From positions 1,922,001 to 1,986,000 of the forward strand of contig JACGCM010001166.1 of assembly GCA_014058105.1 (NCBI GenBank): a stretch of DNA of 64,000 nucleotides, read 5' to 3'. Source of the DNA: Kingdonia uniflora. Its lineage: Eukaryota > Streptophyta > Magnoliopsida > Ranunculales > Circaeasteraceae. The position numbers were made by a program, and so were the translations under genes. Every line of letters starts with the position of its first letter. The first letter of the stretch is position 1. Positions 12,002 through 23,900 of this stretch are shown piece by piece. Under the pieces are notes generated by a model that worked only from the letters and a program-made list of their open reading frames with translations, made no database searches and had not been told where the DNA came from.

Positions 12002-13278
12002 TCACTCTACAAAAGCGGCATTAGCATTGCTTAGTGCTAATTGTGCTGCAAGCATATCTCTTTGAACAATAGTTGTTGCATGCTCAACTTGCCCAAATAA
12101 GATTGCATTAGGTGGCAACTCCTGACCATGCACTTCTTCTTCATTTTCCTCAACCCCAACATCATCACTCTCAAACTGTTTAAAGAGTTCATCATTAAGA
12201 GAAACCCTTCTTAGGTAATTATGAATTGTTATGCATGCAACCACAATGTTTCTCTGTGTGGGAAAGTCATAAGAAGGCATTGATCTGAGAATAGGAAACC
12301 TTGCCTTCAGTACACCAAAGCTTCTCTCAATTACATTTCGTAGTTTAGCATGTGTATGGTTAAACAGCTCTTGTAGGTTCCTAGGCCTTTGTCCTTGCCT
12401 ATAATCACTCAACCAATACCTAACACCTCTGTAAGGGGTCATGAAACCTCTGGCTTGTGCATAGGCAGCATCACAGAGATAATATTGCTCTGAAACAAAA
12501 CAGGTTAACACGAGGAGACATACAAAGAGTGATAAGCATCGACAAAAAGAGAATGACCATTACCACGAGTTGGAGGCATGGGGAAGTTGTGAGCTGGCTT
12601 GTTCAGTGTCTCTGTTAAAACCCTAAAACTATGGGGAACTCCTTCCCAACCAGCAACAACATATGTAAAATACATGTCAAAATCACATATGGCCATCACA
12701 TTATGGTAACAAATCCCTCCACCTCTTCCTCTGTAACGTGTTTGTTCATTTACTAGAATACTTGCAGGGATTAGTGTACCATCTAGTGCTCCTACAGCTC
12801 CTCTGAAAACCCCTTCCCTAAGTTTTTTATGATGTTTAATTGGTCTTGCTGGCGCGCCAAAGTTAGTAGGCACTATCATCTCTTTTGAAAATTGCATCAT
12901 TGCATCAAGACATTCATGGAAGACTTTACTGGTTGTCGCAGCAGAATGTTGAAATCTGGTGTTTATCGCTCTATTTCGCATGTTGTGTGCAACGATGTGT
13001 AAGAATATTGCAAGCTTCTCCTCGACATCTATATGCTTACTATCCCTCAACAAACCAGTATCTCTAAAGTGGCCAGCTAGAGATCTGAAAGAGTCTGGGT
13101 CCATCCTCATCATATTATACATTACAGTTCTAGGACCTTCTAGGAGTTCCTAAACATATGCTTTGCCAGTAAGAGCAGAAGTACATAGTCTTTGGCGAAC
13201 CTCCCTATTTCGTTTGACTATCTCGTTGTACAAAATAATAACAGCAAGCATAAATAATACCCATTGAACCTGATTCAT
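12002..13278 (-). pseudogene. PIF-type Harbinger transposase, one premature stop
   Basis: From Met at 13278 the frame reads a hydrophobic start, then a TAG stop at 13150-13152, then ELLEGPRTVMYNMMRMDP, a helix-turn-helix-like region and the nuclease core. An intron (12490-12563, GTAATG donor, TTTCAG acceptor) joins PTR to EQYYLCDAAY. Candidate catalytic acids are visible: GALDGTLI, YYLCDAAY and NVIERSFGVLK, with 47 residues between the last two, as in PIF (DD47E). The additional conserved Asp of the HDSRVL motif is Ser here (VPHSFRVL). It would act on the element's terminal inverted repeats together with the Myb-like protein. The stop and missing Asp make activity unlikely. Confidence 0.85.
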
Positions 13279-13289
13279 TGTCCCTAAGA

Positions 13290-13560
13290 ATACATAATTA
13301 AGAAAATAGTATCAAATAATCAATAAAATAGTATCAAATAATCGATAGATAAACAGATTGACAGATAAACAACATATATCCATTAAAAATGGATGGACAA
13401 AGCATCTTTCCTAAATAGATAGAAAAAACATCTTTCCTAAATTGATGGACAAAGCATCTTTCCTAAATAGATGAAAGCTAGCAAGAATTCACATAATCCC
13501 CTACAAAACATCTTTCCTAAATAGATGGAAAAAGCATCCTTCCCAAACTTTAACTTATCA
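13290..13560. repeat. Tandem repeats in the PIF 5' region
   Basis: AAGCATCTTTCCTAAATAGA-like units recur about five times (13390-13540), preceded by two copies of AGTATCAAATAATC. They lie immediately upstream of the transposase start. Confidence 0.65.
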
Positions 13561-13841
13561 CCAATCCCCTACTAATGCTCTTCCAAATTTTCAGGTTTAT
13601 AAACATAATGGATTACAGATATCACAAAGCAAATCACATCTCACAAACAGAATGGATTACAGACATAAATTGTAAACATTATTAATCTATATCAAAATTA
13701 TACTAAAATGCATTCAGCACAAATCTCATATTCACAAAGTTAGAACTTACCAGTAAAGTAGGATATGGTTTAAACTTATCCAATCCCCAAACTTTCCCAG
13801 TTAAAGGCTCTGAAAGCTGAAATCAAACAATTCAAATATAA

Positions 13842-14170
13842 GCTTCGACTGGTCTCGACATAACTGTATCAGCTTGACAAATAGACAAATCAGATGGATA
13901 TACAAACAAATAGATATACAAACAACATATACATTAACAGATGGATATACATTAGCAACATAAACAGAGGTCCAGTTGCCAAACAAATGGATATACAAAC
14001 AGATGGATATACAAACAGATAGATATACATTAACAGATGGATATACATTAACAGCATAAACAGTTGCTAACAGTTGCTAACAGTTGCATACAGTTGCTAT
14101 ACATTAACAGAAAATGGATGGAAAAAAATAATAGCATTAACAGTTGTTAATAGTTGTTAGCAGTTGCATA
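13842..14170. repeat. Second copy of the ATGGATATACA/AACAGTTG minisatellite
   Basis: The first ~110 bp match 8714-8823 almost exactly, then AACAGTTGCTAACAGTTGC arrays follow. The direct-repeat arrangement suggests duplication or unequal exchange inside the element. Confidence 0.75.
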
Positions 14171-15236
14171 AACATAACAGTTGCTGCATATAGGTGAGAT
14201 GGAATCTTTGGATCATTTGCTCATCCAAGGCAATGTTGCTTCATTATCAAACTATATGGGCGAGTTTATGAATTCTAGAGCACTTCTTGAGATAAAGCTG
14301 TTCCACAAAAGGTAACAATATTTTGATTGATAGCCTATAAACAGTAACTAATAGACATGATCAGCTACAGTTGCATAACTTGCTTTTAATTAAAACAACT
14401 GCAGGACCATGTATCATCAAAAGAACCACTTTCAGCATCAACCAAAAATGATAACTAGAGAATAACTGCAAGTTACAATGCCTGCATTTCAAGTTAATAT
14501 ATCTCTAATGATTTGCCTACATATTACTATTTCCGGAAGAAGAAAAAACGTTGTTAGTTTCATTGATGATCAGTGTCTTTATCATGAAGAAAAAACGTTG
14601 TTAGTTTTACAACAGTCCATATGCTTGGTGGGATTGTTAGAAGTTCTAATGGCAGTGGCTTGTTTGCTTTTAATGGAGTTGAAGCTAGTACCAACAAATA
14701 CATAAACCATGAAATCAAACACATAAACCCAATTCCTCAAAACCCAATTCCTCAAACACATAAACCATGAAATCAAACAACAACAACAATCAAAAGGGAG
14801 AGATAATTAGGGTTTGCGATGATAAAGATTAGACCTTGAGTTGCGTGTTGAGTACTTCCAGCTCAGCTCAGCTTAGCTCAGTTCAATTCAGTTCAGTGGG
14901 GTTTGTTGGGGAGATGGAGGAGAGTTGTGGAGGAGATCGAGGAGCTGTGGAGGAGAGCTGCGTCTGGTTTGGTCCTAAAAATTTGGTTTGTTTGTTTGTA
15001 ATTTTCAATTTTGTTCAAGGGTAATTTGGTCATAAAAATTAGACTCAGACTCAGACATCCCACTCAACTAACTTATTGGAGCTGAGTGGAGAGAGGCTCA
15101 GTCAGACGTTTTATCTGAGTGAGTGTCTGAGTAAGAGGAAAAACAAACGCGTCTAAGTGGTTACAGTCAGCCCAAATCGCTGACTCCACTCAGACTCAGA
15201 CGACTGAGGGGAGTCAGCCAAAAAACAAACGCAACC
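14171..15236. other. PIF right subterminal region, non-coding
   Basis: No gene recognised. The last 400 bp hold CAGCTCAGCTCAGC-like and CAGACTCAGACTCAG repeats mirroring the GTCTGAGTCTGAG repeats at 7040-7190; these are probable subterminal protein-binding sites. Confidence 0.55.
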
Positions 15237-15440
15237 TAAGATCATTACCGTTTGAAAATAAAAAAAGATAAACAAAAGCTCTGCAAAATGTTATAAGATA
15301 CCAACAGTGATTTTTTTTCCTTTCATGTTTTTTATACATTGTTTTTCCTAAGATTTCTTCCATCAAAACACACATACAAGCAGCAATGGTGAGTACAAGA
15401 AAAAGTTACACTATACTTTCTTTGTAGCTTTGTTTCAAAG
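15237..15440 (-). other. 3' flank / probable 3' UTR of the ERD15-like gene
   Basis: About 200 bp separate the gene's stop codon from the PIF insertion point. No canonical AATAAA is obvious on the minus strand, so the poly(A) site cannot be placed. Confidence 0.5.
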
Positions 15441-16412
15441 CTACATCTCCGGTTCAACTTGCACAATACGCTTCAACAGGGTTGGTAGATGCGGCGGTTG
15501 CCGGTTGCTGTATTTTGAGCTCGCACAATTGACAACCTTCTCACGGTACTTTGCAGGGTCAACTGGAGATTTGAGCCCTCTTTCCTGTGAAGATCCCAAG
15601 AAGCTCCTCTGTAGCTCTGTATCCATCTCCAAACCTGCTTTTAGAAACAGTGACAGTAAGAATCACTCTATTACAATCGTAACATTAACCGCAAATCGAG
15701 AAAATAGTACTCACTGAAAGTGGTGAAATACGGTAAAATACACACTGGATCACATCATATGCGGCGAGACATTTTTTTTCTAGAGGTGCAGGGACTGTTC
15801 TGGTTTCTGAGGACCATGTTGTAAAGTATACACAGCCTCGTAGATTTTTCAAGAGAGCTATTGAAAAAATGATCAACAAAAAAGTGTGAAATAAATATGC
15901 CCCGGGAGGACAGGTTGGATCTTTGGAGATGATTTTCCTTACATCGAATTTCAACAGATGCCTAAGAAGGGATGTAGGTTCTCACTTTACATGTCTAAGT
16001 TATGTAATAACAACCCATTTTCATGCCTATAGAATTCTGATTTATATTTAAATTAAAGAAGGTAACAAGAAATGGAAAAACAAGAGGAAAACGTATATAT
16101 ACCATTTTGAGATTTCTTCTCTTCTAATTCAGATGATTGGATAAAATCCTCTATCTGAGCCTCAAGACTACGAAAGTCTTCCTCGACTCCATGATCAAAA
16201 GATTCAGGAAGAAAATTAGCAACATCTTCATTTTCTTCATTGTACGCTTCCTGTTCTTCTTGGTTAAGCCAGTAATGGCGAAACCACGTAGATGTTTTCA
16301 CCAGATCCCACCACTCTGGTGAGAAGTCTTCCACTTGGCGAACAGCTGCCGGAATAAAGAGAGGTGCATCTGGGTTCAGTCTAGAGCTTCCTCCTGATGA
16401 AACAATTGCCAT
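15441..16412 (-). CDS. ERD15: ERD15/CID-like PAM2-motif protein, 167 aa, two coding exons
   Basis: Exon 1 (16103-16412) begins MAIVSSGGSSRLNPDAPLF and includes the PAM2 motif (SRLNPDAPLFIPAA), which binds the MLLE domain of poly(A)-binding proteins. ERD15's hallmark VEDFSPEWWDLV...WFRHYWL follows, then an acidic middle (DVANFLPESFD). Exon 2 (15441-15634) encodes GLKSPVDPAKYREKVV and a basic tail. The intron has a GTATAT donor and a GCAG acceptor, and the joined CDS is 504 bases, in frame and free of stops. ERD15 family proteins are small, dehydration- and ABA-related regulators of about this length. It appears intact and is the only clear host gene here. A CID-family paralogue is the main alternative name. 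Confidence 0.9.
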
Positions 16413-17510
16413 TTCCGCAATTTTTCAATATTTCTTATAGTACTCTTATCTGCACAAAAAAAACAAAACAGGAAAAGAATAATCAGTTTGGCACATCAAA
16501 AAAACGTAGGTATACATTTACAATAAAACCAAAGAGATTCAGTCTCGATCACTGATACGACGTCCTCAGTCCCAATCTCTATGCTTTATTTACCATAGTG
16601 ACTCAATATAAAATTACAATTTTGCTTGATCATTCATCCAAGTTCTAATTCAAGAAAAATAACAATGCCTAGTGGAGGACGATTCAAAACACCAACCTGC
16701 CAGATGACTACTTTAGAAAATTTAGCATGTCCAAGTAAAAGTAATGTACTGACATAACTAGTGCAAAGAACTTATTTTACTGAATTTGGATGGGTGTTGT
16801 ACCAGATTTCAACAAGGTTTAGATACGAATAGGTAGAAAGAAATAAGAGATGATTCAACTTATGTTATTTTTCCTGGCCTTTTTATCTCCATTAAAAAGT
16901 TAGAAGGCAGTAGACCGAACTAAACTAATCAAACATTTTATCGTTTTATAACGACAAAACACTACATCGGACCTAAAACTTCTTCCTAAATGTAGATCAG
17001 CTTCGTCAACGTATAACAATTACCCACAGATCTAAAACTAACAGTGCCACCAAAAAAATTTAAGAACGAACACTGACACTAATGGCGACAAGTTGTAGAT
17101 CCCTAAAACACTTATATTATCATCAATCATCAACAAAAAGTAAACCTTCTATCTCACGGCCAACAACATTAAAATTCCAAAATTATCACATGTTCGACAT
17201 CGATTTCATACCATTTGACCCCAAAAACACGCTTATATTAGAGTCTAGATCTCTCTCTTAGCTTCCAGCTCTAACTACAAACCAAAATTACCCGCAACAA
17301 TTCTCAAAGTCTAACCAAATAAAGATGGATTCATACTATTAACCTCTAATCTTCAAAATTCAATATCAGATCATATCAGTATTAAAATAAAGCAATCTAC
17401 CTGGAAGAGAAGACTCAAGATTAGTTTCGTAACGTTTGAGAAGAGAAGAAAATACTGCGTTAACTAAGCTTTGATCTTTGACCAGCACGTACAAGAGAAT
17501 TGGGGTTTGG
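16413..17510 (-). other. ERD15-like 5' UTR with a ~950 bp leader intron
   Basis: The leader intron runs from 17400 (CTTCCAG|GTAGATTG donor) to 16450 (TTTTTTTGTGCAG acceptor), leaving a 37-base UTR before the ATG. No coding ORF is found inside. Leader introns in this position often raise expression of plant genes. Confidence 0.65.
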
Positions 17511-17639
17511 TTTTTCGGGTCAAAATGGTGGAAACTTACAAGTAGCTATTTTTGGTTAGCATGGACAATTGGCATTGGTTGGCTCGTAAATGGTTGGTGA
17601 GATGTGAAAGCCGGTCAAAAGAGGGAGACTCGTTGGCGC

Positions 17640-17700
17640 GTTAGAGTGGTCACGTGTGAGAGAGAGAGAGAGAGGAGTGCTTTATTTATTAATATCTTGG
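17640..17700 (-). promoter_or_regulatory. Probable ERD15-like promoter: G-box/ABRE and TATA-like element
   Basis: On the minus strand a TATTAATAAATAAAG TATA-like stretch (about 17680-17695) is followed by a (GA)n/(CT)n tract. A palindromic CACGTG G-box (GTCACGTGTG on plus) lies near 17650. ACGTG cores are typical ABA-response elements, consistent with the stress association of ERD15. The start site is inferred only. Confidence 0.5.
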
Positions 17701-19865
17701 GGATGGAACCTTGACATTATGATATTTCAAGGTAGTGGTCCTTAAATAAGTGGGAAAGTGACTCATGCATGCACCAAATAAAATTGGAAATGAAAACAAT
17801 CAATCACCATCTAATGATATTAATAAAATGGCAATGTCATGTCCTGAAATTGTTCTCCAGTGAAGCTTGATCCCAGATTGGCCAATGCTTCAGTTGGGCC
17901 TGCTTTTAAAGCTTACTCGTAGAATCATAGAAGGTGAAAAAACCAAATGAAATTTGTTGGAAAAACAAGGGTAGGAAGAGAGAGAGAGAGATTGAAAATA
18001 TAGAGTTAATATATTGAGATAAAGAAAATCTAGTAAAATAGATCACGATAGGATGAAAATACAGAGAGAGAAAATTGAAAGATCAAAAATCTACTGAACA
18101 AGAACAATGAGAAAAAGTTCGGATCCAGATAAATAGAGAGGGAAGTTTCGGAGAGAGAGAAATTCGGTAAAGATGTTGGAAGGAAAGAAAATGAATCTAA
18201 AGGGAGAATTTTGAGTGTAAGACTCCAAAAAGAGAATTTAGAGAAACAACTTGGAAAATAATTCAGGAGAAATTAGAGAGAACGTAGCAAGTAGAAATAT
18301 AAAGTGAACAAATATCTAAAAAAATGTTGCCAGGAAATTAGGAAGAACAGATACATCGCAATATAGGATTAAAACAAGATAATGACGTCTTAATATCCTA
18401 TTGCTAACCAAGCTACAAACATGGATGTCATCATAAATGCCCGTAACTGTGGAGGTCTTAACCATTCTTTGGTCCTAATCATTTTCTACAATAAATAGTA
18501 TAAATAATAATTTTCTAGTTATGTAAGCAATAAGTAAATTAGAATTTTCATAGACAAGCTTGGAATGTTATTTTCAGGATTGACTCGTACATCTTTCCAT
18601 AAGACTAGAGGCCAATAATCATTAATGAGGGCATAACTGCAGAACCAAATCTAAGGCAATCTATTAGCATATAATTTATCCACAAAAAAAGGTTAATAAA
18701 TGATAACGAGAATATGAATGGAGACGAGCTTAGAAGACGGCAGCAAAGAGCTGAAAACGGGAAATGAACTTACCAATTAGGTATGACATGAGAGCGAGAA
18801 AAGTAAGAAATATTAGAAGACAATAAGTCGGGGAAAGAAACTTGGAGTGGAATCTCGCAATATTCTCTATTTTCGGTAATATAAGTAATTCTCGTTGTCA
18901 AAGAAAAACAGACTTGCATGAATCTTCAATTAAACTATTTGCTTTGTGTGCCCGTATCACAATTAATGCAGTCATTTATTTAAAGCAGAAGCAATTGAGA
19001 GGCTATGGAGGGCATCAAGTACCTGAACTAAATTATTAGAGATGGGCTTCAATAACTAAAAATATGGGAATAAGGAGTTAACATCACATGATAGTGTTTC
19101 AAAATACTTTAAAAAGATAGACAGCAATTCAGACAAGTATGTCTTCACACAAATATCCGTCACTCACAACACTTACCTAAGAAAATATATGACTGGTCTT
19201 GATACAACACTATGATGACTAATCGCCTCGACAGTGCGGATGAGGTAAAGGTGGTTCAAATTTATGTGGAAAAACGAGGTAAAAGGACACAAAATTGTAA
19301 GAAAAAAAAAAAACTTTCAAACAAAAATGCAGAAGGAAATAAACGAGATAGTTCTATCTTTGATATTTCCTAACCCTCTTATGTCCTTTAGAAGGCAGTA
19401 GCCATGAGAAGCTCTTAGAGAAAGACCGTTCCGCGTTACCAAAGGACTAGGTAAGATGTTTCTCTATCTTTTAATGTGTTGATAGAGAAGGAAACGATAA
19501 TGCAATATCTTCCGCCTTTTGCCATTAGGCCTTTATCGAGCAACTAGGCTTTTCTCCAGCAAAGTGTGAACTTTTCATGCAACTCAAGATAGAGGTGATA
19601 TGTTTTCCAACATATATACTCACCACTCGCCGGTTGAAATAATTCTCATTCTCATAGAGGGTTTGGGAGCAGGGGTCTATTATTATGACATGAAAACTTC
19701 ATGGGTCTAGAATGTTCAAATCTCTACTATAGACATTACCTCAAGGCTTCGTTCTAGCTTTTTTGATAGCCGAGAGGTAGGGACTAGGCCGAGGGCTGTC
19801 TCTCCCACAATCAACCAAGAAATAAGACATTAAAACCCCTTCCTTCCTAATTCAAAATCATCATA
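17701..19865. other. Intergenic DNA, no gene recognised
   Basis: A purine-rich AGAGAG section (17970-18320) and AT-rich sequence, without recognisable coding or transposon ends. In particular I see no second ERD15 coding region. Confidence 0.5.
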
Positions 19866-20290
19866 CCTAAAACTAACACTGGTACCTAAATTTATTCACG
19901 ATCAAGACTTGTACATTTCTAAACCAGTAATATTATTATTATTATCATCAATCATCATCTACAAACCTCAAATCTTACCAAATAAAGATCAATTTAACAC
20001 AATTCACACATCTGATCAGATCATAGACCAAACAACAGATCATATATCGATCTACAATACAAGAACAAACGAAGATTACTTGTTTTGTTACCTTTGAAAA
20101 ATGGCGTCAACGAAGCTTTGATCTTCGACCGGGCAAGAAAGTTGGGTTTATATTTATAGGTGAAGCTATTCTTTGATTTATTTAGAGGACAGATAATTGG
20201 CGCTGGGTGTGGGTGAGATGGTCAAGACTCAGAGAGAAGGCGCGTTGGAGTAGAGAGAGAGAGAGAGAGAGAGAGAAAGGAGTGATTGTG
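19866..20290 (-). pseudogene. Orphan duplicate of the ERD15-like promoter, leader exon and part of the leader intron
   Basis: Collinear with 17030-17690. Shared blocks include ATCATCAATCATCA, ACCAAATAAAGAT, CAGATCATA, AAGCTTTGATCTT.GACC, GGCGCGTT.GAGT and the (GA)n tract. On the minus strand there is a good TATA box (CTATAAATATAAACC, ~20145-20160) and a plausible donor (TTTCAAAG|GTAACAAA, ~20091). Similarity stops within the leader intron and no coding exon follows, so it is a promoter-bearing gene fragment. Confidence 0.65.
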
Positions 20291-20589
20291 ACTTCACGAT
20301 TCAGTCCAATTCAATCCAATCCAATCATAATATTTTGTGGGTTGATTTTTCTTATTTTCTTGGGTGGTGGGCCATAAGTTAACTGGGAATATGAATGACT
20401 TACTAAGAGCATCTCTAGCAGCGTGTGTGGGTTTGAGTTGGGTTTCCAAACCCACACTCAAACTCACATTTTGAGTCTCTCAGTAGCTATTTTTTGAGTG
20501 TGAGTTTGTAAACGTGGCGCTACAGTAACTCAATTGAGTGTGAGGAGCTCACAAAAAAATAAAAAAAATGAGTTTGGCGGTGTTCAGAT

Positions 20590-20672
20590 TACTGCGCGGT
20601 ATTCCTTTTACCACCCAAATTTTCTACGCGGTATTGGATTTTTCGCGCGGTAAAAGGAATACTGCGCGGTAA
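20590..20672. promoter_or_regulatory. Family 1 subterminal palindromes (ACCGCGCGGT-like)
   Basis: Four copies of a TACTGCGCGGTATTCC or TTCGCGCGGTAAAAGG word in 80 bp, several in opposed orientation. The same palindrome marks every family 1 end (30505, 30690, 35790, 40440, 41480-41547), suggesting binding sites for transposase or ORF1 protein. Confidence 0.6.
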
Positions 20673-20938
20673 TCCAAACTCCTCCAATCTCAATTATTTC
20701 TCTCATCACTCTTTGGCTACTTCTTCTTCCCCAAAACCAATTACAGAGCAGTGGAGAACCTCTACGTTTTCCCCAAATGGCGAACTCCGGCACCAGCAGT
20801 AATAACTCTACACTGTCGACTTCATCCTCCCATAACCCACCTTTAACACCATTTGCTCACCACCCATCATCACAATTCACTACATACCTCTACCAAAACC
20901 CATCGCAATTTTAACCTTAATTCCAATCACAGACCCCA

Positions 20939-23900
20939 TGTCACGCCCCAAAATCCAATAATCAGTAAGCTAGACCAATTACTAAGATTCGAGGATATGC
21001 AGGTCGGGGAATCCAAAGATTCGCCCCACAAACAATTGAGCCATAGATAAATTCAGGCTCAGTCATTCACTTAACAATACATCAAAGTAACAAGGAAAAC
21101 AGAAACAACGAAAGACTAAGAAACAATATCTAAACAAAAGATTTTACGAACCTCAGCCGGTTAAAACCACAAACTAAGGACCCAAAATAATAACAGAGCA
21201 ACAAGCCTTCAGCCCGAGCTCTCCAAAGATCACCACTGTAACAGCTCTAAACCTAAAATATTGTTATGCGAGAGTGAGCAAACCATGACTCACTAACTCC
21301 CCAAATAAGCTAAACAATTATACCAACTAATGAGATGAATATAATAATAATAAGATATAATAATTGCTAATGATAAGTAATAGATATATCAATGATGTCT
21401 AATAGATATTCAATAGATATATAACTAGTCTAATATATCTAAATAAACTAAGCCATATGTATATATATATATATATATATGCATAGTGTGAAGGAGTACT
21501 AAGACTATAGACTACACTCCAATCACACAGACTACAACTACACCCCAATTGCTACTGTGGCCCTCAGCGCCACACGCAACTAACCTGCCTCAGAAATGCA
21601 AAACCTATAAGGCTAAACAACCTTCGACCCACTATAATCCAACAAGGTTACCCAAACCCCAACCAGGCACAACCACAAAGCTAAAACAAGCTTAACAAGA
21701 TCGCTCGCAACCCGATACACCAGTCTAAAACTCCACAACAACCAGCAAGACTAAAGAACCTACTAGAATATCAGATGCAGAAAAAAGAGGAAAATAGATG
21801 CAGAGAGAAGAGGTATGTGAAAGTTACAGTAATACTAAGAGAAGAAGAATTCAGATAAAAGGAGATGAATATGAGGAATTGAGATAAGATGAGAAGAATG
21901 ATATGATGGACTAGGATAATCCCATAATTATCCCAAATACTGGATGATGCGATTCTACAATTGTCATAATACATTAAGATTACTAACCGAGGAGCCTACG
22001 AATTATAAACCTATGATGATTTGGTTGATCGACCTCTAGTAAAGGATTATCCTAATGAGATCATTATTGGATACAAGGGGTACGATTGATTGCCAAGCTC
22101 GACCAGACTAGGGATACACCACCTGATCAGGGTGGACAGGGTATTTCAACCCCAAAGAGCCAACGTCCTTACTATTTACATTCCAAGGGATTTCAACCTC
22201 ACCGAGGATAAGACTAGCACCGGATGCAAACTAACTCATACCTTCCCACGCTCCCGAATGGGGAATAAGATATGATAGTGGTCTCAGCCAGAACTTCACC
22301 TACTATTTCAACCCGATTTAGGTATCCCAAAACCTATCGGAGGTTAACTAATGTAGAGCGGGTTTATGTATCCGACCTCATTAAGATAAGAAGAATAATA
22401 GATGATCTACAGGTGAGAACAAATCCTAAAGACTGAAACACAACTACCGTCAAACCCGACAGTACACCTAGGATAACCACCTGCCTAAGAGCATGGTAAA
22501 TAATCCTAAAACATATGCAAACAATGACTTAGTTATACCATCTAAACATAGATGAAGCAGTAACTTAACCGTCACAACATCTAAACAACATCAGTCTCTA
22601 AGACTTCCTAAAGCAACATGATTACCATCAAATGTTATAGTACCATAACTGTCAACACAGACTAGTACACGTAGGATAACCTACAAGTGTCCAACAAGTA
22701 GTTAACAATCCCCAAGAACAGAGTCACTTCTCAACTCTCTAACAACCATGTAATTAAGTCTCCAAAGTAGATGGACAAGAAACCCACTAGGTTCTAACAT
22801 CAATGGTGACAATCTCTACAAACACATCAATGGTGACAGTCTCTACGAAAGATGTAACAGAAAACCACTAGGTTCCAACATCACGGGTGACAGTACAAAC
22901 CTCACAGAACCACCTGGCATCAAGGTCAAAGACTCATGAATGCTATGCTAAGATACTACTTCCTAGATGACGGAAGGGTATACAACCCTATGAGCCTCAC
23001 ACCAGGGAAGGAAGGCTCAACGAGTAAGCTCTACTAGCTCTAAGAATCACGAGGACAATAAATGTCACAATACGATGACGCAAACAAAACCTAAGGCAAA
23101 CTATCGGAAGCTCAACACCCACAATCAACTACTAAGGACGGATTGTCTATCCACCACCAACAACTAACAGTCCAGGAGATACCACACTCCAACATGGAAT
23201 TCAACATTCTAGTCAACCACCAAATCAATGATATAGCTCAAGGACCAGGCCAAGAGAACACAGAGCACACCTAGGATAATTCTAAGACTAATCAAGATAA
23301 TAACAGCTAAGAGGACAAGCTCCGAACCAAAGACCATGTCTTACGAAAGCTATACCTCCCAAAAGACTATCAAGGAACCAAGAACCACATACTAAACTAA
23401 TCGAGGAAGCTACATCAAATAGGGATAACTATAATCTCTAAACTATATGCTAATAAAAATAGCGGCTAAACCACGTACCGTCCGTATTTTCCTACTAATA
23501 GCCGAACCTAATTACTAGTGCCAAGAAACTGGCTAGGCGCCCTAATAACCAATCAACCCCAATATACTAACGATGCAAGATCATCATACTTACTATAACC
23601 GAGGCTAACCGTCCACGACTTCCCATAACCTACAAGGTTCTAATTACTAACTAAACTCACAATTAACTCGGGTTTTACTAACTTATCAAACCTTTAAGTA
23701 CTCACGCCTATGGTGTATTAAACGGATAACCCGTAAAGGTATCTTAAGCAATTAACCATATACTAACCTAATCACAAATATAATTATACTAAACTATGCA
23801 TTTCAATAACTTACGAATCAGCATAATGATCTAGTTATTCATGAAGATAAAACTCGCCTGATATAAAGCTCGAAATAACAAACCCGGCGAAAATATCCAA

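Larger units (their letters stand above)
7021..15236 (-). mobile_element. PIF/Harbinger DNA transposon, 8.2 kb, with intact ends
   Basis: The left end GGGGCCGTTTATTTTTTT and the reverse complement of the right end (GGTTGCGTTTGTTTTTT) form an imperfect terminal inverted repeat, both continuing into GTCTGAGTG-like repeats. A TAA duplication flanks the element (7018-7020 and 15237-15239), the 3 bp T-A-rich target typical of PIF/Harbinger. The cargo, all on the minus strand, is a PIF transposase, a GRF zinc-finger gene and a Myb/SANT-like gene. Plus-strand LINE fragments are nested inside. The transposase and Myb genes carry in-frame stops, so this copy is not autonomous. Confidence 0.9.

Noticed and set aside
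17701..19865. Second ERD15 coding region
   Set aside because: No PAM2 motif (LNP.AP.F.P) or FSPEWW signature in any frame; only the upstream leader is duplicated.
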